Part shown: positions 13,844 through 17,759 of the stretch, one piece after another
How positions within the stretch are numbered: position 1 is the stretch's first letter
Layout: each line of letters opens with the position of its first letter
Assembly: GCA_963694825.1 (NCBI GenBank)
Contig: CAVOEV010000080.1
Location: forward strand, 1 to 17,759
DNA from: UBA8437 sp963694825
GTDB lineage: Bacteria > Planctomycetota > Planctomycetia > Planctomycetales > Planctomycetaceae
DNA length: 17,759 nucleotides
Reading direction: 5' to 3'
The notes under the pieces: generated by a model
The model's database searches: none
Told to the model about the DNA's origin: nothing
What the model saw: the letters and a program-made list of their open reading frames with translations, nothing else
Made by a program: the position numbers and the translations under genes

Positions 13844-15412
13844 ATGCGCCGTCGGACGTTTGCGGAATCGGATCTTCATCGTCGCGAGTTTCTTGTGTCG
13901 GCCGCCACGATCGCGGCATTGCCCGTGTTGGGCAGCCAGGTCTACGGCGTGGTGCAGCGACGGCCCACGTTTTCCTCCGACCCGTTTTCTCTGGGTATCA
14001 GCAGTGGCGACCCCGCACCCGACGGTTTCGTCATCCAGACCCGGTTGGCTCCCAAGCCGACTGCTGGTGGTGGCATGCCGGCCGAGAATGTGGAGGTGCG
14101 GTTCGAGATTGCCACTGACCGGGCAATGAAGAAGGTCTTGCGACGTGGCATCGCCGTGGCCACTCCTCAGTTGGGACACAGCGTCCACGTTGAACTGCAC
14201 GGCCTGAAACCGGATCGCTGGTACTGGTACCGGTTCACCTCTGGTGATGCAACGAGTCAAGTCGGTCGGGCACGGACGACTCCGCCAAACCTGCACATGC
14301 CTGGACAACTCAACTTCGCCTTCGCCAGTTGTCAGCACTACGAACAGGGCTTGTTCACTGGTTTGGGGCACATGGCTCGAGAAGAACTCGACCTGGTCGT
14401 TCATCTCGGCGACTACATTTACGAATACGGCGGGATTGACGGAAAGGTGCGCAAGCACACCGGTCCCGAGATCACAACGCTGGAGCACTACCGCAATCGA
14501 TATGGCCAGTACCAGACCGACCCGCACCTCCAGGCCGCTCATGCCCACTGTCCCTGGCTGGTGACCTGGGACGATCACGAGGTCGACAACGACTACGCGA
14601 CGTTCCATTCCGAGCAGCCAGGCGTGTCGGCGTCGTCGTTCATGAAGCGGCGGGCCAATGCCTACCAGGCCTATTACGAGCACCTGCCGTTACGACGGAC
14701 GTCGATCCCCACCGGGCCATTCATGCAACTGTATCGTCGTGTCCCCTGGGGCCGACTGGCCGATTTTGCGATTCTCGACACACGTCAACACCGCACGCCG
14801 CAGGCCAACGGCAACGGCCTGAAGCCTCTCGTCGGCGAAGCGCTCAACCCCAACGCCACCATCCTCGGTGGTCGACAGGAGGCGTGGCTCAGACGCACGT
14901 GGTTGGAGTCCAAGGCCCAGTGGAACGTGATGGCTCAGCAGGTGCTGATGGCTCGAGTCGACCGGCTGCCGGGTCCGGCCGAAGGGTATACGATGGACAA
15001 GTGGGCCGGGTACGAGGTGTGTCGCCAGCGTGTGATGCAGGCCCTGGCCGATCTCAAGGTGCCCAACCCCGTCGTCCTGACCGGCGACATCCACTCCAAC
15101 TGGGTCTGTGATCTGCCGTTGGATTACAACCGGCACGACAAGACTGTGATCGGCACCGAGTTCATCTGCACGTCGATCAGTTCCGGCGGCAATGGCAGCG
15201 AGAAGGTTGAATACACCGACGGGATGATCGCCGAGAATCCCTGGGTCAAGCTGCACAACGCCGAACGCGGCTACGTGCGGTGTCGGGTGACGCCCCGGCA
15301 GTGGACGACCGATTTCCAGGTTGTCGAGGATGTGCTGAAGCCGGGAGGTCGGTTGGTGACGCGGCATTCCTATGTCGTGGAATCCGGGCAACCGGGTGCA
15401 CAGAAGGTGTAG
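13844..15412 (+). CDS. phoD: PhoD-like alkaline phosphatase/phosphodiesterase, Tat-exported
   Basis: The 522-aa product begins MRRRTFAESDLHRREFLVSA, a Tat signal with twin arginines at 13-14 followed by a hydrophobic stretch. A fibronectin-like PhoD_N domain spans about 45-150 (LGISSGDPAPDGFVIQTRL...VHVELHGLKPDRWYWYRF). The metallophosphatase domain follows to about 505. Its active-site landmarks are SCQ with C163, HLGDYIYEYGG with D190 and Y191, WDDHEVDND with D243, D244 and H245, and TGDIHSNW with D415, H417 and N419. These match the metal-binding set of PhoD enzymes, which use Ca2+ and Fe3+ to release phosphate from mono- and diesters outside the cytoplasm. The start is supported by GGAGAG just upstream. 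A three-armed inverted repeat lies before it; no PhoB-type box is obvious. A 133-nt gap without clear features separates it from the cupin gene. Sulfatase-like or other promiscuous specificity within the PhoD family is possible. Confidence 0.94.
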   Translation: MRRRTFAESDLHRREFLVSAATIAALPVLGSQVYGVVQRRPTFSSDPFSLGISSGDPAPDGFVIQTRLAPKPTAGGGMPAENVEVRFEIATDRAMKKVLRRGIAVATPQLGHSVHVELHGLKPDRWYWYRFTSGDATSQVGRARTTPPNLHMPGQLNFAFASCQHYEQGLFTGLGHMAREELDLVVHLGDYIYEYGGIDGKVRKHTGPEITTLEHYRNRYGQYQTDPHLQAAHAHCPWLVTWDDHEVDNDYATFHSEQPGVSASSFMKRRANAYQAYYEHLPLRRTSIPTGPFMQLYRRVPWGRLADFAILDTRQHRTPQANGNGLKPLVGEALNPNATILGGRQEAWLRRTWLESKAQWNVMAQQVLMARVDRLPGPAEGYTMDKWAGYEVCRQRVMQALADLKVPNPVVLTGDIHSNWVCDLPLDYNRHDKTVIGTEFICTSISSGGNGSEKVEYTDGMIAENPWVKLHNAERGYVRCRVTPRQWTTDFQVVEDVLKPGGRLVTRHSYVVESGQPGAQKV

Positions 15413-15545
15413 TTGTGGACGCTCGTCATCGCTTTTCGAAAGCAGCCAGGAAGATCTCGACCGAACTTGTACCACGACCGCACGAGATCGCTCGGGATGA
15501 CAGTGCGACTCGATCTTCTCCCACGATCTCCAGAGGCAACCACCC

Positions 15546-15917
15546 ATGACCGACCTGTCCATCCAATCGGTTCCAGCCAACTCGGACGAACTTCCCGACA
15601 TGCCGATCGAACCGTCCTGGATCGAGGAAGGCACTCCGGTGGCTCGCGGCACAGTGCTGGTTCAATCGGCTGACAAGTTGCTTTCGAGTGGTTTGTGGAG
15701 TTGCACGGCGGGGAAGTTTCGTTGGGAATTCGGCTGGGACGAGTTCGTGCACGTGCTCGAGGGCGAGGTGACGATCACCGAGGAAGGTGGTGCCGTGCAC
15801 AATCTCGGTCCTGGCGACACCGCCCATTTCCCACTGGGGCTCGTCGCTCACTGGCACGTTCCGGAGTACATCCGCAAGGCGTTTACGATTCGGACACCCG
15901 AGCCGTTTGTGCTCTAA
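15546..15917 (+). CDS. Small Cupin_3-type protein
   Basis: This 123-aa, signal-less protein is a single cupin barrel of the Cupin_3 (DUF861) type, related to the fold of ureidoglycine aminohydrolase. The typical blocks are present: GLWSCTAGKFRWEF (49-62), DEFVHVLEGEVTIT (65-78), LGPGDTAHFPLGLVAHWHV (87-105) and a C-terminal RKAFTI. Candidate metal or ligand residues are E66, H69, H94 and H103; the arrangement is incomplete compared with classical two-motif metal cupins, which is common in this subfamily. An AGAGG lies about 9 nt before the ATG. It is on the same strand between the PhoD and beta-propeller genes, but a possible terminator hairpin follows it. The likely role is binding or sensing of a small molecule in the cytoplasm; no substrate is evident. 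Confidence 0.88.
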   Translation: MTDLSIQSVPANSDELPDMPIEPSWIEEGTPVARGTVLVQSADKLLSSGLWSCTAGKFRWEFGWDEFVHVLEGEVTITEEGGAVHNLGPGDTAHFPLGLVAHWHVPEYIRKAFTIRTPEPFVL

Positions 15918-15924
15918 CACGCGA

Positions 15925-15947
15925 CCTGGCTTTCCCGCGGAACCAGG
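15925..15947 (+). terminator. Possible terminator hairpin after the cupin gene
   Basis: The left arm CCTGG-CT-TTCC (15925-15935) pairs with GGAA-CCAGG (15939-15947) around a CGC loop, giving 9 bp with a 2-nt bulge, 7 nt after the cupin stop. No T-run follows, so it is at best a weak or Rho-assisted terminator, or a processing stem separating the cupin from the beta-propeller gene. Confidence 0.3.
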
Positions 15948-15995
15948 GCCGGACTGCGGGGTTGTTGTGACTTACGGTCCAAGACATCACGACAT

Positions 15996-15999
15996 GGAG
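15996..15999 (+). promoter_or_regulatory. Ribosome binding site fixing the beta-propeller start
   Basis: GGAG stands 7 nt before the ATG at 16007. It would be only 1 nt before the in-frame TTG at 16001, so the ATG is preferred. Confidence 0.65.
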
Positions 16000-16006
16000 C
16001 TTGCTC

Positions 16007-17257
16007 ATGATTCGTCTCGTCCCGGTTTTCTTGATGGCGTTGCTGTCGCTAAGTGGCCAGGTGCCGGCCGCCGATTGGGTCCAGTTCCGTGGTGCCGGTG
16101 CCACCGGCATATCGGCCGAGGCGGGAGTTCCGTTGGAGTGGAGCGACACGAAGAACCTGGCCTGGAAGTTGGCATTACCTGGCAAGGGTTTCTCGAGTCC
16201 GATCGTTGTGGGTGACAAGGTCCTGGTGACGTGTTACTCGGCAGCGACGGGCAACCTGCAGAATCTGAAGCGTCACCTGGTATGTGCCGACCGCAACACC
16301 GGCAAGTTGTTGTGGAAGAAGGACATCGCGTCGCAGGCACCCGAGAAGCCGATCCCTTCTTTTGGCGGCGCTCACGGGTTTGCCTCGCACACTCCCGTCA
16401 GCGATGGTCAGCGAGTCTACCTGCTGTTGGGCAACACCGGCGTGCTGGTCTTCGACCTCGACGGCAAGCAGTTGTGGCGACAGGATGTCGGATCCGAGAG
16501 CAAGTCGCGATTCGGGTCGGCGTCGAGTCCGATTCTCTACAAGAACCTGTTGATCGTGACAGCGGGTGCCGAGAGCGAGTCGATCCGGGCCTTTGATGCC
16601 AAGACGGGCAAACCGGTGTGGAAGACCGAGGCCGCGAGTCTCAATCGTACGTATTCGACTCCGGTGATCGCCAAGAACTCCAAGGGTGTCGATGAGTTGG
16701 TACTTTCGGTGACATTCGAAACATGGGGCTTGGATCCGATGAGCGGCGATTTGAAATGGTATGCCGAGACCGAGGTCGACACCAACGCGGTACCGACCGT
16801 GGTGGTCCACGAGGGAATCGCGTACGTGATCGGTGGCCGGTCACCCGGTGGGCGGGCGGCGATCCGGTTGGGCGGCAGCGACGACGTCACCAAGAGTCAC
16901 CGGTTGTGGTCCAAGACGGGAGGCTCGTATGTCTCGTCACCGGTCTACCACAAGGGTCATCTCTATTGGGTCAACGACCGGGGCATCGGGTTTGTTGTTG
17001 ATGCGAAGACGGGTGAGGAGGTGACTCGTAAGCGGATTGGCGGGCAGTTCTATTCGTCGATGCTGTTGCTGGGCAACCGGCTGGTGGCGGTCAGCCGTTT
17101 TGGAGGCACTCATGTCTTTGACGCCAGCACGTCGTTAGCGGCAGTCGGTCACAACAGGCTTTCCGACACCAGCGATTTCAGTGGGAGTCCGGCGGTGGCA
17201 GGCAACCGGCTGTACCTGCGTTCGGATCGGTTCCTGTACTGTATTGGTGTCAAGTAG
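16007..17257 (+). CDS. Secreted PQQ-like beta-propeller protein
   Basis: The 416-aa product has a Sec signal peptide, MIRLVPVFLMALLSLSGQVPAA. The mature start DWVQFRGAGATGIS is typical of planctomycete outer-membrane-protein-assembly-BamB-like or PQQ-binding-like beta-propellers. Repeated blades show the PQQ-repeat pattern of GKxxWK after an acidic turn: DRNTGKLLWKKD, DLDGKQLWRQD, DAKTGKPVWKTE, DPMSGDLKWYAE, and late DAKTGEEVTRK. No catalytic domain is present beyond the propeller, so it is more likely a scaffold or binding protein than an alcohol dehydrogenase. Location is periplasmic or outer-envelope. The next gene starts 20 nt downstream, suggesting co-transcription with the esterase-like hydrolase. 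The ATG at 16007 is supported by GGAG 7 nt upstream. Confidence 0.92.
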   Translation: MIRLVPVFLMALLSLSGQVPAADWVQFRGAGATGISAEAGVPLEWSDTKNLAWKLALPGKGFSSPIVVGDKVLVTCYSAATGNLQNLKRHLVCADRNTGKLLWKKDIASQAPEKPIPSFGGAHGFASHTPVSDGQRVYLLLGNTGVLVFDLDGKQLWRQDVGSESKSRFGSASSPILYKNLLIVTAGAESESIRAFDAKTGKPVWKTEAASLNRTYSTPVIAKNSKGVDELVLSVTFETWGLDPMSGDLKWYAETEVDTNAVPTVVVHEGIAYVIGGRSPGGRAAIRLGGSDDVTKSHRLWSKTGGSYVSSPVYHKGHLYWVNDRGIGFVVDAKTGEEVTRKRIGGQFYSSMLLLGNRLVAVSRFGGTHVFDASTSLAAVGHNRLSDTSDFSGSPAVAGNRLYLRSDRFLYCIGVK

Positions 17258-17277
17258 GTTGCGATCGATTGGGGGCG

Positions 17278-17759
17278 ATGATGAATGTCGAGAAGAGGCT
17301 GGCTGTTGACCGGCGGGGGTTCCTGTTGGCCGCCACGGCGAGCGCCGTGTCGGGTTCGATTTCACTGGCTGCACCGTCTGGGAAGATCAGTGTGACGACT
17401 CACACATACAAGACCGTCAAACGGCTGCCGATCAAGCTCGACCTGCACCGTCCCGATACTGACAAGAAGCCCCGCCTGGCCGTCTGGATCCACGGCGGAG
17501 CCCTGATCAACGGGCACCGGGGTGGCATCAGTGGCCGTGTCAAGAACGACCTGCTCACAGCCGGCTACGCCCTGGCGTCGATCGACTACCGGCTGGCTCC
17601 AGAAACCCCCATGCAGAAGATCATCGAGGACGTCGAGGACGCCTTCGAGTGGTTGCGCGACCGCGAGGGTCATTTGAAGGTCGACGCGTCGAAGATCGCC
17701 GTCTTGGGTGGTTCGGCCGGTGGCTACCTGACGCTGGCGACGGGATATCGAGTGAAACC
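17278..17759 (+). CDS. Exported alpha/beta hydrolase (esterase/lipase, HSL-like), N-terminal part
   Basis: The frame is open from ATG 17278 to the window end, giving 160 codons. A second ATG follows directly at 17281, which has better spacing from the GGGGG at 17271-17275; either may be used. The N-terminus VDRRGFLLAATASAVSG carries twin arginines at 12-13 of a Tat signal. The alpha/beta hydrolase fold is clear: VWIHGGALINGHRGG (69-83) holds the oxyanion-hole HGG of hormone-sensitive-lipase-like esterases. ASIDYRLAPE (100-109) is the next conserved strand, and VLGGSAGG (142-149) is the nucleophile elbow with Ser146. The acid and His of the triad lie beyond the edge. Related planctomycete proteins are annotated as acetyl-xylan-esterase-like or carboxylesterases, so deacylation of a polysaccharide or small ester is plausible. 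It sits 20 nt after the beta-propeller gene. Confidence 0.9.
   Translation, partial: MMNVEKRLAVDRRGFLLAATASAVSGSISLAAPSGKISVTTHTYKTVKRLPIKLDLHRPDTDKKPRLAVWIHGGALINGHRGGISGRVKNDLLTAGYALASIDYRLAPETPMQKIIEDVEDAFEWLRDREGHLKVDASKIAVLGGSAGGYLTLATGYRVK

Noticed and set aside
12119..14683. An 854-codon open frame on the minus strand
   Set aside because: It runs antisense to EF-G and PhoD and across the DUF1080 gene in another frame. It has no recognisable domain, is rich in Arg/His/Leu as expected for antisense GC-rich coding DNA, and all three overlapped genes are well supported.
15413..15545. Search for a small gene or terminator between PhoD and cupin
   Set aside because: Only a distant 6-bp AGATCG/CGATCT match was seen, with no T-run and no plausible reading frame.

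Overview
This GC-rich window looks like a chromosomal segment from a Planctomycetota bacterium. The evidence is gene content: two cytochrome-type proteins with PSCyt1, DUF1549 and DUF1553 domains, each paired with a DUF1501 protein; a DUF1080 protein; a WD40 protein with no signal peptide; and an elongation factor G that reads like mitochondrial EF-G1, a form also known from spirochaetes, planctomycetes and deltaproteobacteria. I see no tRNA, rRNA, CRISPR array, transposase or integrase, and no sign of a recent insertion.

Layout: (1) 1-541, minus strand: the N-terminal part of a WD40 protein, cut by the window edge. It is divergent, across 94 bp, from (2) 636-5599, plus strand: module A, a 1150-aa PSCyt1/DUF1549/DUF1553 protein followed by a 491-aa Tat-exported DUF1501 protein. 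(3) 5616-10114, minus strand: module B, a 1001-aa PSCyt1/DUF1549/DUF1553 protein followed by a 481-aa DUF1501 protein. The two modules meet tail to tail with 16 nt between stop codons. (4) 10115-10687: a 573-nt non-coding stretch between divergent genes. (5) 10688-12880, plus: EF-G with a repeat-encoded charged linker between its GTPase domain and domain II. (6) 12901-13632, minus: a secreted DUF1080 protein, convergent with EF-G. (7) 13844-17759, plus: PhoD-like phosphatase, small Cupin_3 protein, PQQ-type beta-propeller, and the start of a Tat-exported alpha/beta hydrolase cut by the window end.

How the genes may work together: except for EF-G, the cupin and probably the WD40 protein, every gene carries a visible Sec or Tat export signal. 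The exported set combines c-type haem proteins, alkaline-phosphatase-fold proteins (DUF1501), a phosphatase, a carbohydrate-active fold (DUF1080) and an esterase-like hydrolase. This suggests envelope processing of complex organic matter, but no substrate can be read from the sequence. The most system-like element is the paired cytochrome/DUF1501 module, present as two divergent paralogous pairs whose cytochromes carry different beta-sandwich inserts. The biochemical function of this family pair is, to my knowledge, unknown.
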